Source: Acetobacter ghanensis
GTDB taxonomy: Bacteria > Pseudomonadota > Alphaproteobacteria > Acetobacterales > Acetobacteraceae
Length of the DNA: 64,000 nt
NCBI RefSeq assembly: GCF_001499675.1
Contig: NZ_LN609302.1
Coordinates: 1,525,896 to 1,589,895, forward strand
Direction: 5' to 3'
Within the stretch, counting starts at the first letter, position 1, and every line of letters begins with the position of its first letter. Shown in pieces: positions 37,110 to 49,367 of the stretch. Below the pieces are notes generated by a model, which ran no database searches, was not told the origin of the DNA, and saw nothing but the letters and a program-made list of their open reading frames with translations. A program made the translations under genes and the position numbers.

Positions 37110-38098
37110 ATGTTACGTAGAGAACTGTTGTTGGGAGGAGGCGCCGCACTGGTGGCCTCGCCGGTTTGTGCGCATAAGGCGGCTCATGCTGGGCATGGTG
37201 CGACCGGCGAATATGCCACGTTTCTTGCCGGAGTGCGGCGGGACGCCATAGCTCAGGGTGTTTCTCCCTCCGTAGTGTCTCAGGCTTTGGCGTTGACATC
37301 CACCCCCAACCCCAAAGTGTTGCAGGCAGACAGGCACCAGCCGGAATTTACCCTCACATGGGCGCAGTACAAAGATCGCGTTCTAACCGAAAAAAAATGA
37401 ACGATGGTCTCTCCGCTGTTCAGCGGCGTACGGACCTGATCGGGCAGATCAGCGGGCTTTATGGCGTCAGTAAGGGCGCTATTGCGGGGATCTGGGGGCT
37501 GGAATCCGCTTATGGCACCCGGATGGGGACGTTCTCGGTTATCGATGCACTGGCAACCTTGGCGTATGATGGGCGGCGGGCCAGTTTTTTTCGGTCTGAA
37601 CTGCTCAAGGCGCTGCATGTGGTGGAGCAGGCGGGGGTAGCCCCTGCCAACATGCTTGGCAGTTACGCCGGGGCCATGGGGCAGCCGCAGTTTATGCCCA
37701 GTGCGTACCTGCGTTATGCGGCTAGTTACCCTGCCGGGGGACGGGCAGATATCTGGCGGAACGAGGGGGATGTTTTTGCCTCTATTGGCAATTACCTTGC
37801 CCGTTGCGGCTGGCAGGCCGGTCAGCCTTGGGGGGAGGGTGTTCTGGTCCCCGATACGGTGAGTCAGTCCCAACTGGGGCGTGGTCAGGTTAGGCCAGTT
37901 GCATGGTGGCGGCAGCAGGGGGTAAGGCCTCGGGCCGGATCATTTGATTCGTCCGTCAGTGAAGGAGCGGTTATCCGTCCGGATGGAGCCGGCGGTGAGG
38001 CGTTTATTGTTTACCATAATTTCAACGTGATCCGGCGGTACAACCCGTCAGATTTTTATGCATTGGCCGTAGGGCTTCTGGGTGATGCCATAACGTGA
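37110..38098 (+). CDS. Membrane-bound lytic murein transglycosylase B (MltB family), frameshifted as read
   Basis: MltB-type enzymes cleave peptidoglycan with 1,6-anhydro-muramic ends. Frame one, from ATG 37110, encodes a signal segment (RRELLLGGGAALVASPV) and family sequence up to FTLTWAQYKDRVLTEKK, then stops at 37398-37400. The second frame picks up at MNDGLSAV and continues to 38098 with the catalytic Glu in GLESAYGTRMG, GAMGQPQFMPSAY and DVFASIGNYL. One extra A in the run of eight A (37390-37397) would join them into about 329 aa, the family length. The break is probably a base-calling error, otherwise a slippage site or a real mutation. The gene ends in a GTGA overlap with rlpA. Confidence 0.85.
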
Positions 38099-38943
38099 AA
38101 AAAGTCGTTTTTGGGTGCTGTCTGTTGCTGGCCTCGTGCTCTCCCGCACATCCGCCGGGTCATCCAGATGTGCATTATACCGTTGGCGCAGCGTGGAGCG
38201 CGCAGGGGCAATGGTTTTACCCGCGTGAGGAATTTGCCTGGCAGGGGACGGGGCTTGCTGTCCGCCAGACTGACCGCGAAGGGGAACTGACTGCGGATGG
38301 TGAGGTGCGAAGCATGGCAACCATGACGGCCAGCCACCCCACACTTCAGTTGCCCGCCATTGTTACCGTGACAAATCTGGAAAATGGGCGACAGGTGCGT
38401 GTGCGTGTGAATGACCGGGGACCTGCCCAGCCGGGACGCATCATTGGCTTATCCACGCAGGCGGCCAACCTGCTGGGCATGGGGCGCGACCCGGCACAGG
38501 TCCGTATTGTGGAAGATGAATTGGCCAGCCGACAACTGGCGGAATCTTTACCCGGAGGTGTGGCGTTGCAAATTTCGGCCGCCCCCAAGGAGCAGGTTAT
38601 CCAGTCCAGCCTTGGAGGTGCCGGTAGTGCTCCAGTCGGGAGCAGTACGGGGGGAGAAATTCCCCCCTCATCAGGCGTGCAGATGTCTGATATGCCTGTT
38701 ACCTACGCGCAGGGATACGCATCCCCCGGCATGCTTTGGGTCGAGACCATGGATTTTACGTCTCGCTACGCCGCTATGAGGCAGGCGGGTGGGCACGGTG
38801 GGGTGGTGCGGCCCGTTATGTCTGGCCAAAGCATGATGTGGGCTGTCCGGCAAGGACCGTTTGCGACTATAAGTGCGGCAGACGCAGCCCTTAAGCGGGC
38901 ATTGGCAGATGGTTTAAATGGTTCTCACATCGTCGTCGAATAG
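38095..38943 (+). CDS. rlpA: RlpA-like septal ring lytic transglycosylase lipoprotein
   Basis: A 282-aa lipoprotein, with signal and lipobox LLLASC near residue 15. A double-psi beta-barrel domain follows (YPREEFAWQGTGLAV, MTASHPTLQLPAIVTVTNLENGR, VNDRGPAQPGRIIGLS, with the catalytic Asp of NDRGP). The C-terminal part (WAVRQGPFATISAADAAL) is a SPOR-like domain for denuded glycan. RlpA acts at the division septum. GTG 38095 overlaps the mltB stop (GTGA). The mltB-rlpA-carboxypeptidase order makes a cell-wall operon. Confidence 0.88.
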   Translation: MKKVVFGCCLLLASCSPAHPPGHPDVHYTVGAAWSAQGQWFYPREEFAWQGTGLAVRQTDREGELTADGEVRSMATMTASHPTLQLPAIVTVTNLENGRQVRVRVNDRGPAQPGRIIGLSTQAANLLGMGRDPAQVRIVEDELASRQLAESLPGGVALQISAAPKEQVIQSSLGGAGSAPVGSSTGGEIPPSSGVQMSDMPVTYAQGYASPGMLWVETMDFTSRYAAMRQAGGHGGVVRPVMSGQSMMWAVRQGPFATISAADAALKRALADGLNGSHIVVE

Positions 38944-38952
38944 GGAATAGCT

Positions 38953-40167
38953 TTGCAGACTCGACGGTTTTTACTCGCAGGGGGCGCAGCCCTTTTTTCT
39001 GGTGGGCTGGTGGTGGATGCGTTGGCGCGTCCTCGGCACGGGGCTGCACCTTCTTCCTCGCCCGTGGCATCAGCTCCGGCTGGTGGCATGACGCCAGAAA
39101 CACCGGCCACCACGCCCGTTGGACCGGTGGATACAATGGCGCGCTGGGCCTGCATTCTGGATTATGGTAGCGGCGCTGCCGTGCTGGAAAAAAATGCGGA
39201 TGAGCGTATGCCTCCGTCATCCCTGACCAAGATGATGACGGCGTATGTCACATTTGGCATGTTGCGGGCTGGGCGGCTCAAGCTGGACCAGATGCTGCCG
39301 GTTAGCGAGCGGGCATGGCGGATGCAAGGGTCCAAAATGTTCGTGCCACTGGGGCAGAGCGTTGCCGTGCAGGACCTTATTCAGGGTATGGTCATCCAGT
39401 CCGGGAATGATGCCTGCATTGTTCTGTCCGAAGGAATTTCCGGTTCTGAGGAACAGTTTGTCGCGCTGATGAACGATACGGCCGGTAAGCTGGGGCTGAC
39501 CAATTCACACTTCATGAACGCGACCGGCTGGCCTGCGGAAAACCATTATATGTCTGCGCGGGATGTGGCTTATCTGGCGTTGCGCCTTATTCATGACTTT
39601 CCGGAATATTATCATTTCTTTTCGGAAAAAGAGTTTGTTTTCAACAAAATTCACCAGCAGAACCGTAACCTCCTTGTGGTCAAGGGGCTGGCAGATGGTC
39701 TGAAGACTGGCCACACGGATGCAGGTGGTTTTGGTCTGTGCGCCTCCTCCGAGCGGGATGGACGCCGTGTGGTTATGGCCATTAACGGTCTGCCATCAGA
39801 TGGTGCCCGTGGGCGTGAAGGTGAGCGCCTGATGGGGTGGGCATTCGCAAATTTTGAAAATGCCCAGATCGTCAACAAGGGCGAGATGGTTGAACAGGCC
39901 CCTGTTTGGATGGGAACAAGCCAGACGGTGCCTCTGGTTGCGGCGCAGGACTTCAAGATGCTGCTGCCTCACGGCTGGAAAAACAGTACACATGTGGGGG
40001 TGGATTACGACAGCCCGATTATTGCCCCAGTGCAGGAAGGGCAGGTTATTGGCCAGTTGACCGTGGTGCTGCCCGGCGGCAGGCAGGCTACCATTCCGCT
40101 TGTGGCAGGGCAGGCGGTGCCTGCCTTGGGTGTGCTTGGGCGAGCAGCCAGACGGCTTCATCTGTAA
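38953..40167 (+). CDS. D-alanyl-D-alanine carboxypeptidase (penicillin-binding protein 5/6 family)
   Basis: A serine DD-carboxypeptidase of 404 aa that trims the terminal D-Ala of peptidoglycan stems. The three active-site motifs are seen: SSLTK (Ser90, Lys93), SGN in QSGNDAC, and KTG in LKTGHTD. The N-terminus (TRRFLLAGGAALFSGG) could be a twin-arginine or Sec signal. The C-terminal beta domain is typical of the DacA/C/D group. The start is TTG 38953, with AGGGAATAG upstream; no in-frame ATG or GTG lies nearby. Confidence 0.93.
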   Translation: MQTRRFLLAGGAALFSGGLVVDALARPRHGAAPSSSPVASAPAGGMTPETPATTPVGPVDTMARWACILDYGSGAAVLEKNADERMPPSSLTKMMTAYVTFGMLRAGRLKLDQMLPVSERAWRMQGSKMFVPLGQSVAVQDLIQGMVIQSGNDACIVLSEGISGSEEQFVALMNDTAGKLGLTNSHFMNATGWPAENHYMSARDVAYLALRLIHDFPEYYHFFSEKEFVFNKIHQQNRNLLVVKGLADGLKTGHTDAGGFGLCASSERDGRRVVMAINGLPSDGARGREGERLMGWAFANFENAQIVNKGEMVEQAPVWMGTSQTVPLVAAQDFKMLLPHGWKNSTHVGVDYDSPIIAPVQEGQVIGQLTVVLPGGRQATIPLVAGQAVPALGVLGRAARRLHL

Positions 40168-40170
40168 TTT

Positions 40171-40801
40171 ATGATGTCTGGCCAGTTCATAACGTTGGAA
40201 GGCGGAGAAGGTGTTGGAAAATCCACGCAACTCCGTCTGCTAAGGGATGCTCTACAGTCACAAGGGTATAGGGTTCTAGCAACACGGGAGCCGGGTGGCT
40301 CTCCAGGTGCCGAGGATTTGCGGCAGCTTTTGCTTTTTGGACAAAACCCTTTGTCTCTGCGGGCAGAAATTCTGACGCATTTTGCCGCACGGTTTGACCA
40401 TGTTGATCAGGTTATCCGTCCGGCGCTTGCAGACGGACAGATTGTGCTGTGCGACCGGTTTACGGATTCTACCATGGCGTACCAAGGGTACGGCAGGGCG
40501 GAGGGAGACCCTGCTATTCTGGCACTGATTGGTGAGTTGCAAAAACAGCTTGGCCTAATGCCGGACATGACATTTCTGCTGGAAGCACCAAGAGAGGTCA
40601 CGCGGCAGAGGCTGGCTGTGCGTGGTGTGCCAACAGACCGTTACGAGCAGGCGGATGAAGGATTCCACGCCCGTATTGCCGCAGGGTTTAAGCAAATAGC
40701 CCGCCAGAACCCTGAGCGTCTGCACTGTATTGCCACGGCCAACCATAGTCAGGAGGCGGTGAACAGCCTGATCATGAAGGAAATTTTGTCCAGATTATCC
40801 A

Positions 40802-40809
<8 letters not shown>
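40171..40809 (+). CDS. tmk: Thymidylate kinase
   Basis: Thymidylate kinase phosphorylates dTMP to dTDP. The 212-aa protein has the P-loop EGGEGVGKST at residues 10-19, the TREPGG motif, DRFTDST, and a lid region. It follows the carboxypeptidase after 3 nt and overlaps holB by 8 nt. The tmk-holB-metG-tatD run is a widely conserved order. Confidence 0.96.
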
Positions 40810-43291
<2,482 letters not shown>

Positions 43292-43295
<4 letters not shown>

Positions 43296-44095
43296 CTGTT
43301 GTTACCATGCCGGGATTGATCGACTCTCATTGCCATCTGGACCATTTCTCGGATGAAGAGCTTCCGGGGCTGCTTGATGCAGCACGGGAGGCAGGTCTGA
43401 GTGGAATGGTTACAATTGGCACTCGCCTGTCTCATGCTCCAGAGCAAAAGCGTCTGACGGGTTTTGGCCAGCCAGATATGCGCATATGGTGCACCGTTGG
43501 CACACACCCGGACCATGTGGAAGAAACAGAGCTTCCCTTGGTGCAGGATATTGTCGCCGTTGCAGAGGCCCCGGAGGTTATCGGCATTGGGGAGACGGGG
43601 CTGGATTATTTTCATGGCCGGGAAGAGGTGCGACCACTCCAGCAGGCAAGTTTTCGCCGGCATATTCAGGCTGCCAGAGAACTGGATATTCCGGTGATTA
43701 TCCATGCCCGTCAGGCGGATGAGGATGTTGCCACTATTCTGGAGGATGAATCCGCCAAAGGGGCTTTTCCAATTTTGCTGCACTGTTTTGCCTCTGGCCC
43801 AGATCTGGCGCGGCGGGTGGTAGCTTTGGGCGGCTATGTCAGTTTTTCCGGGATTGCCACATTTCCCAAGTGTGAGGAAATTCGGAGCGTTGCCCGTGAC
43901 GTGCCCTTGGACCGTATTCTGGTGGAAACCGACGCGCCTTATCTGGCACCGGTGCCGCAACGTGGCAAACGCAACCAGCCTGCTTTTGTTGCCCATACAG
44001 CGGGTCGTATTGCGCAGGAGCGTGGTCTGGAAATGGCTGCCTTTACTGACCAGACAACGCGGAATTTTCAACGGTTGTTTCGTAAGGTTAGCTAA
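43292..44095 (+). CDS. TatD family hydrolase (YcfH-type metal-dependent DNase)
   Basis: A 267-aa TIM-barrel metal hydrolase. The metal ligands are seen in LIDSHCHLDHF, GIGETGLDYF, PVIIHAR, LLHCFASG and ETDAPYLAP. TatD relatives are 3'-5' exonucleases on DNA/RNA or other phosphodiesterases. Placement after holB and metG is typical of the ycfH branch. The stop is 15 nt before the MBL-fold gene. Confidence 0.92.
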
Positions 44096-44110
44096 GCGGG
44101 AGAACCGGGT

Positions 44111-44917
44111 ATGAAGGTCAGTGTGCTTGGGTGTGGTGGCTCATCTGGCGTGCCAGCCCTTGGAGGGGCAGATGGGCATGGCCAGTGGGGTGCCTGCAAC
44201 CCGGATGAACCCCGTAACAGGCGGAGCCGTGCATCCATTTTTTTGCGTATGGAAGATGGGTGTGGCGTTCTGGTTGATACGGGGCCAGATTTGCGTGCGC
44301 AATTGCTTGCGCACGGAATTAGCGCGTTTGACAATATTATTTATACGCATACCCACGCTGACCACGTTGCCGGTATTGATGAGATAAGGGGCATTAACCG
44401 CCAGATAGGCAAAGCCATTAACGCCTATGCCACCGCCGAGGTGTTGGCGGAGTTGGAGGCGCGGTTTGCCTATGTTTTCAAACCTTGCACACCACCACAT
44501 TTTTTTCGGGCGGCCTTGCAGTCTCATCCCATTACATGGGGGCAGCCTGTTACCATCGGCGGGTTTGAGTTTGTTCTGTTTGAGCAAAATCACGGCTACG
44601 TCACATCCACGGGTATTCGCTGCGGCTCATTTGCTTACAGTACGGACGTGGTGGAGTTACCCGAAGCGTCTCTTGAGTGCCTGCGTGGTGTGCAGACATG
44701 GATGGTGGACTGTTTTCAAAAAACACCACACGGAGCTCATGCGTGGCTTGACCGTGTTATGGAATGGAAAGATCGGCTCCAACCGCAGCGTATTATTCTA
44801 ACCCATATGGGTACGGAAATGGACTGGGGCTGGATGCAGGAGAACCTCCCGGACGGGGTCGAGGCCGCGTGGGATGGTATGAGCTTTGAGGTCCCCGACC
44901 CGCCTCATGGTTTGTGA
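44111..44917 (+). CDS. MBL-fold metallohydrolase (PhnP-like)
   Basis: A 268-aa metallo-beta-lactamase fold protein. The metal motif THTHADHVAGID is near residue 77, with more ligands in NHGYV, YSTDVVELP and ILTHMGTEMDW. The pattern SSGVPALGGADGHGQWGACNP at the start matches the PhnP/phosphoribosyl cyclic phosphodiesterase branch, which also follows tatD in many Proteobacteria. No phn operon is present, so its substrate is undefined. Confidence 0.88.
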   Translation: MKVSVLGCGGSSGVPALGGADGHGQWGACNPDEPRNRRSRASIFLRMEDGCGVLVDTGPDLRAQLLAHGISAFDNIIYTHTHADHVAGIDEIRGINRQIGKAINAYATAEVLAELEARFAYVFKPCTPPHFFRAALQSHPITWGQPVTIGGFEFVLFEQNHGYVTSTGIRCGSFAYSTDVVELPEASLECLRGVQTWMVDCFQKTPHGAHAWLDRVMEWKDRLQPQRIILTHMGTEMDWGWMQENLPDGVEAAWDGMSFEVPDPPHGL

Positions 44918-44950
44918 GGCGGGCAGGGGCTTGGGTCATGGCTGGGTGTC

Positions 44951-45829
44951 TTAGCGGCTCATAAGCACCGTAATATCGGCTGTTTCCAGTACATGCCGGG
45001 TCACACCGCCCAGAATAAGCTGTCTGAGGCGGGAATGTGAATAGGCCCCCATGGCCAGCATATCGGCATCAAAGTCCTTGCAGGCAGCGAGCAGACCTTT
45101 CCCCACATCACGGTCGATGGGCTGAAATTCTACGGCATCCGCCTTGATGCTGTGCGCGGCCAGATACTCCAGCACGTCTTTTGCGCTGGGACCACGGCGC
45201 TGGTAGTCACCACAGTGCAGCACCCGCACGGCTTCGGCCGTCTGGGCCCACGCCAGAGCTCCCCGGAGAGCGGAGGAAGATTCCGCAGTTCCATTCCAGC
45301 CAATGCACACGCGTTTAATCAGCCCGACCGGGCTGGTGCGGGGGGCCATAACAACCGGACGTCCACTGTCAAACAGCACAGCGTGCAGCGTTTCGGAAGA
45401 CGAAACCTCATCTCCAGAATCCGGGTGTGGCACCAGTGTAAAGTCGGACAGGCGCGCCTGTGCGGGAACAATCTCGCTTTCCGCACCGCGCACAACGGTA
45501 AAGCTGATGCTTGGCGCATCGACCGGATACATGCTGTGCAGGGGGACGACCTGAATGTCGGGCTGTGCTGCCGTGTAACGCTCGAACAGCGTATGCACGT
45601 CATGGGCATGGCGTGCGCTTTCGTGGTCGGCAGAGCGCATAAGGTCTTCCACCATTGCGCCCGACATACCTTCGCCCGCCAGTGGCGCAATGTCGCGTCC
45701 ATCGGGGCGAACGTGCAGAACTGCAAGGTGTGCGCCAAAGCGGCGGGCAAAATTGCCACCGCGGACCAGTGCCGCTTCGGCATTGGACGTGCTGGGGAGT
45801 GGAAGCAGGATTTTGCGGACGTCTTTCAT
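44951..45829 (-). CDS. Universal stress protein (tandem UspA)
   Basis: A 292-aa protein of two UspA-like halves. The second half has IKRVCIGWNGTAESSSALRGAL and MGAYSHSRLRQLILGGVTRHVL, the latter the ATP-binding G-2x-G-9x-G(S/T)-like segment. The first half keeps KILLPLPSTSNAEAAL but is degenerate. Tandem Usps help survival under nutrient or oxygen stress. It ends convergent to the MBL-fold gene. Confidence 0.88.
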   Translation of the reverse strand: MKDVRKILLPLPSTSNAEAALVRGGNFARRFGAHLAVLHVRPDGRDIAPLAGEGMSGAMVEDLMRSADHESARHAHDVHTLFERYTAAQPDIQVVPLHSMYPVDAPSISFTVVRGAESEIVPAQARLSDFTLVPHPDSGDEVSSSETLHAVLFDSGRPVVMAPRTSPVGLIKRVCIGWNGTAESSSALRGALAWAQTAEAVRVLHCGDYQRRGPSAKDVLEYLAAHSIKADAVEFQPIDRDVGKGLLAACKDFDADMLAMGAYSHSRLRQLILGGVTRHVLETADITVLMSR

Positions 45830-45896
45830 GGTGTTGCTCCTTTTAATGCCTGTACCGGTTGTGCACGTATGCTGTGCGGATAATTGGCGTGATAAC

Positions 45897-46562
45897 TTAT
45901 GGATATAACCGTGTTACGTCCCATCCGTTCCCTTGGCGTTCCCATATAGCCCGGTCGTGCAGGCGGAACGGACGCTCCTGCCAGAATTCAAAATGCTGCG
46001 GGCTGACCCGGTAGCCAGACCAGTTTTCCGGGCGGGGAATGGGGCCGTCCCCAAACTTGTTCTCCGCCTCTTTAAGGCGGTTTTCAAAAATTGCTCGGTC
46101 GGCCAGTGGGTGAGACTGGTTGGAGGCAATGGCCCCTAGGCGGGACATGCGGCTCCGACTCGCAAAATAGGCATCTGCTTCTTCGTCCGAGACTGGAAAA
46201 ATATCGCCTTCGATTCGAATTTGGCGGCGCAGGCTTTTCCAGTGGAAGAGCAGGGCTGCGTGCGGGTTGGCTGCGAGTTCCTGCCCCTTCCGACTGAACA
46301 TGTTGGTGTAAAAGACAAACCCTCTCTGGTCATGGCCTTTAAGCAGCACCACGCGTGCGGAGGGACGACCATCGGCTGTGGCGGTGGCCAGAACCATGGC
46401 GTTGGGGTCACAGGGCTCTGCTTTTTCTGCATCCTGCATCCAGGCGTCAAAGAGCGTGAACGGGTCAGCCTTCAGGTCAATCAGAGGCTGGTCCGTAAAA
46501 GGGACAGAGGAGGAGGCTATGTCTGTTTCCGGCATGGTTCGGACTCTTGCTCTAATGGTCAT
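45897..46562 (-). CDS. pdxH: Pyridoxamine 5'-phosphate oxidase PdxH
   Basis: An FMN enzyme that oxidises pyridoxine or pyridoxamine 5'-phosphate to PLP. The 221-aa protein has MVLATATADGRPSARVVLLKGHD, FYTNMFSRKGQELAANPHAALLFHWKSLRRQIRIEG, and the C-terminal SGYRVSPQHFEFWQ...RLHDRAIW...WDVTRLYP, all conserved. ATG 46562 is the longest start; ATG 46535 (MPETD) is equally plausible since neither has a strong ribosome site. PLP is the cofactor of the decarboxylase and dehydratase in this window. Confidence 0.94.
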   Translation of the reverse strand: MTIRARVRTMPETDIASSSVPFTDQPLIDLKADPFTLFDAWMQDAEKAEPCDPNAMVLATATADGRPSARVVLLKGHDQRGFVFYTNMFSRKGQELAANPHAALLFHWKSLRRQIRIEGDIFPVSDEEADAYFASRSRMSRLGAIASNQSHPLADRAIFENRLKEAENKFGDGPIPRPENWSGYRVSPQHFEFWQERPFRLHDRAIWERQGNGWDVTRLYP

Positions 46563-46586
46563 GGAAAGAAGGGTTACTCTCTTTCC
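46563..46586. promoter_or_regulatory. Inverted repeat directly upstream of pdxH
   Basis: GGAAAGA (46563-46569) and TCTTTCC (46580-46586) flank 10 nt, starting at the base before the pdxH ATG at 46562. It lies in the 164-nt divergent region with fabI. It may be an operator or a leader hairpin; no regulator is suggested by the sequence. Confidence 0.35.
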
Positions 46587-46726
46587 CGTGTGATTCCATA
46601 CTCCTGCCCGATACGAGTTTAAAGCACGTCCATGCGTCTTTGGGCTTGTTTCACGCGCCGGTGTATGCGACCACCCCTACAGAAAACCCAGAATTTTTTC
46701 CGAAACAGGTAGGTTGAGGTTCCCAC

Positions 46727-47566
46727 ATGTCTTCTCCCAACGCCGAGCTGCCCACAAAAGGTACGCTGATGAAGGGCAAAAAAGGTCTGGTGATGGGTGT
46801 TGCCAATGACCGCTCTCTTGCATGGGGCATTGCATCCGCAGTGGCCGCACAGGGGGGCGAACTGGCATTTACCTATCAGGGCGAAGCGTTGGGCAAACGC
46901 GTACAGCCTTTGGCAGAAAGTGTTGGTGCAAAGCTGGTTCTGCCGTGCGATGTAACGGACGACGCCGCCATTGACGAAACATTCGCTACGATTGAGCGCG
47001 AATGGGGTGAACTGGACTTTGTCGTGCACGCCATTGGCTGGGCTGACAAGCAGTTCCTGCGTGGCCGCTACGTGGATACCCCGCGCGCCGCATTCCTGAC
47101 TGCGCTGGATATTTCGTGCTATTCCTTTACCGCCGTTGCACGCCGTGCTGCGGGCCTGATGAAGAATGGCGGCTCCTTGCTCACTCTTAGCTATTTGGGT
47201 GCAGAGCGCGTTATGCCCCACTATAATGTCATGGGTGTTGCCAAGGCTGCGCTTGAGGCATCCGTGCGTTACATGGCGGCTGACCTTGGGTCTGAGGGTA
47301 TTCGTGTGAATGCAGTGTCCGCAGGGCCGGTCAAAACGCTGGCAGCCAGCGGAATTGGCGATTTCCGCTACATTCTCAAGTGGAATCAGTATAACGCGCC
47401 GCTGGAACGCAACGTGATGCTGGAAGAAGTGGGGGGCGCTGGGCTATATATGCTGTCCGACCTTTCTTCCGGGGTAACGGGTGAAGTGCACCACGTTGAC
47501 TGTGGTTACCACATGGTGGGCATGAAAAATCCGGCGGCTCCCGATATTTCTGTTGCTGGGGACTAA
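46727..47566 (+). CDS. fabI: Enoyl-[acyl-carrier-protein] reductase FabI
   Basis: FabI reduces enoyl-ACP with NADH in the last step of fatty-acid elongation. The 279-aa SDR-fold protein has the unusual FabI cofactor loop [13 protein letters not shown], the catalytic Tyr-x6-Lys in [13 protein letters not shown], and the [12 protein letters not shown] loop around the triclosan-binding site. It lies 8 nt upstream of aroC, so the two are likely co-transcribed. Confidence 0.96.
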   Translation: MSSPNAELPTKGTLMKGKKGLVMGVANDRSLAWGIASAVAAQGGELAFTYQGEALGKRVQPLAESVGAKLVLPCDVTDDAAIDETFATIEREWGELDFVVHAIGWADKQFLRGRYVDTPRAAFLTALDISCYSFTAVARRAAGLMKNGGSLLTLSYLGAERVMPHYNVMGVAKAALEASVRYMAADLGSEGIRVNAVSAGPVKTLAASGIGDFRYILKWNQYNAPLERNVMLEEVGGAGLYMLSDLSSGVTGEVHHVDCGYHMVGMKNPAAPDISVAGD

Positions 47567-47574
47567 GCACAGCC

Positions 47575-48648
47575 GTGTCCTACAATACTTTCGGGCATAT
47601 GTTCCGGGTTACGACGTGGGGCGAGAGCCATGGTCCTGCGATCGGGTGTGTTATTGACGGCTGCCCGCCGCGGATTGCATTGAGTGAGGCTGATATTCAG
47701 CCTTTTCTTGACCGCAGGCGGCCCGGCCAGTCGGCTTTTACAACGCAGCGGCAGGAGCCTGATCAGGTTCGTATTCTGTCCGGTGTGTTTGAAGGGCAGA
47801 CAACGGGCACACCGATCTCTCTGGTTATCGAGAATACGGACCAGAGGTCGCGCGATTATGGTGACATCGCGCAGACATATCGCCCCGGTCACGCTGACCT
47901 TGTGTATGACCTAAAGTACGGTATTCGGGATTATCGTGGCGGAGGGCGCTCCTCCGCTCGTGAGACAGCCTGCCGTGTTGCCGCAGGGGCCGTGGCCCGT
48001 AAGGTGCTGGGTGAAGGGGTAAGCGTGCGTGGCGCGCTGGTTCAGCTTGGCCCCAAGGATATTGACCGTACCCGTTGGGACTGGGCAGAGGTAGAGCGTA
48101 ACCCGTTCTTTGCGCCCGATGCCGGAGTTGTGGAAGAATGGGCCGCGTATCTGGCTGCCATTCGCAAAGCCGGTTCATCCATTGGTGCTGTTATCGAGGT
48201 TGTGGCTGAGGGTGTGCCTGCTGGTTTGGGCGCTCCCATTTATGGCAAACTGGATGCAGATATTGCCGCGGCTTTTATGAGCATTAACGCCGTTAAAGGT
48301 GTGGAAATTGGTGATGGGTTTGCCTCTGCATCCCTCACTGGCCCAGAAAATGCGGATGCCCTGTTCATGCGTGATGGTGCGTTGGAATTTGGTTCCAACC
48401 ATGCCGGTGGCGTGTTGGGGGGAATTTCCAGCGGTCAGCCCGTGGTGGCCCGTTTTGCGGTCAAGCCAACCAGTTCCATGCTGACACCTGTTCCGTCCAT
48501 TACCAAAGATGGGGCGGAAACGCAGGTTATTACCAAAGGGCGGCATGACCCTTGCGTGGGTATTCGGGCTGTTCCTGTTGGAGAAGCCATGATGGCCTGC
48601 GTTCTGGCAGACCATCTGCTGCGGCATCGTGCGCAGGTCGGCGGCTGA
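47575..48648 (+). CDS. aroC: Chorismate synthase AroC
   Basis: AroC makes chorismate from 5-enolpyruvylshikimate-3-phosphate, the last common step to aromatic amino acids, folate and ubiquinone. In 357 aa the three signatures are seen: [37 protein letters not shown] and [24 protein letters not shown], with [13 protein letters not shown] at the end. The start is GTG 47575. It converges on the osmC-like gene with 4 nt between stops. Confidence 0.96.
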   Translation: MSYNTFGHMFRVTTWGESHGPAIGCVIDGCPPRIALSEADIQPFLDRRRPGQSAFTTQRQEPDQVRILSGVFEGQTTGTPISLVIENTDQRSRDYGDIAQTYRPGHADLVYDLKYGIRDYRGGGRSSARETACRVAAGAVARKVLGEGVSVRGALVQLGPKDIDRTRWDWAEVERNPFFAPDAGVVEEWAAYLAAIRKAGSSIGAVIEVVAEGVPAGLGAPIYGKLDADIAAAFMSINAVKGVEIGDGFASASLTGPENADALFMRDGALEFGSNHAGGVLGGISSGQPVVARFAVKPTSSMLTPVPSITKDGAETQVITKGRHDPCVGIRAVPVGEAMMACVLADHLLRHRAQVGG

Positions 48649-48652
48649 GAGC

Positions 48653-49087
48653 TTACGCGACCAGAGTTGCTTCCAACGTTATGGTTGCCTTGAAGAGTTT
48701 GGAAACAGGGCAACCCACTTTGGCTTTGTTGGCCAGTTCCTCAAACTGCTGTTGCGTTGCGCCGGGGACCTGTGCCTTCAGGCGTAGGGTAATGGCGTCA
48801 ATTTCAAAACCCGCATCTGTCTTGTTCAGGCTGACATCGGCCTGCGTATCAATGGACGTGGCGGTTAGTCCCGCATCTCCCAGAATGAGGGACAGCGCCA
48901 TGGAAAAACAGGCAGCGTGGGCGGCACCGAGAAGTTCTTCCGGATTGGTGCCGGGCTGTCCTTCAAAGCGCGTGTTAAAACCGTAAGGTTGCTTGTTGAG
49001 TGCGCCACTCTGGGTGGAAACAGTGCCTTTGCCTGTTTTAATGGCACCTTCCCAATGTGCGCTGCCATGTTTGATAATGCTGCTCAT
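48653..49087 (-). CDS. OsmC family peroxiredoxin
   Basis: A 144-aa OsmC/Ohr-fold protein that reduces organic hydroperoxides with two Cys. Both are present, in AAHAACFSMALSL and AKVGCPVSKLF. The N-terminus HGSAHWEGAIKTGKGTVSTQSGAL matches the OsmC (osmotically induced) subgroup rather than Ohr. It is divergent from mqo over about 280 nt. Confidence 0.92.
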   Translation of the reverse strand: MSSIIKHGSAHWEGAIKTGKGTVSTQSGALNKQPYGFNTRFEGQPGTNPEELLGAAHAACFSMALSLILGDAGLTATSIDTQADVSLNKTDAGFEIDAITLRLKAQVPGATQQQFEELANKAKVGCPVSKLFKATITLEATLVA

Positions 49088-49111
49088 ATGCGCTGTATCC
49101 GTCTTCTGTTC

Positions 49112-49132
49112 GCCTGATGTGTGTTGTCAGGC
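49112..49132. promoter_or_regulatory. Inverted repeat upstream of the osmC-like gene
   Basis: GCCTGA (49112-49117) and TCAGGC (49127-49132) flank 9 nt, 24 nt upstream of the osmC-like ATG. The 280-nt divergent region (49088-49367) holds no other recognisable site and no gene. Confidence 0.3.
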
Positions 49133-49367
49133 ATCGTATTGGACGAACGTTGGGGCGGTCGATAAAGTTCACGCATGGCTGCCTGCTCTCGCAGAGATGA
49201 AAAGGCGTTTTGGACGGAATGTGCCTATACTGCTTTTAATAATATGGCTGTGAACGCTCTGTAAAACCTTGCAAGCAGGGAGGAGTAGGGGCATTCCGGC
49301 TTATTCTTTGGCCCCGTTTCCATGCGCAGACGCGGCGGCGGGCGAGGCTGACAACGCGGAGACCATA

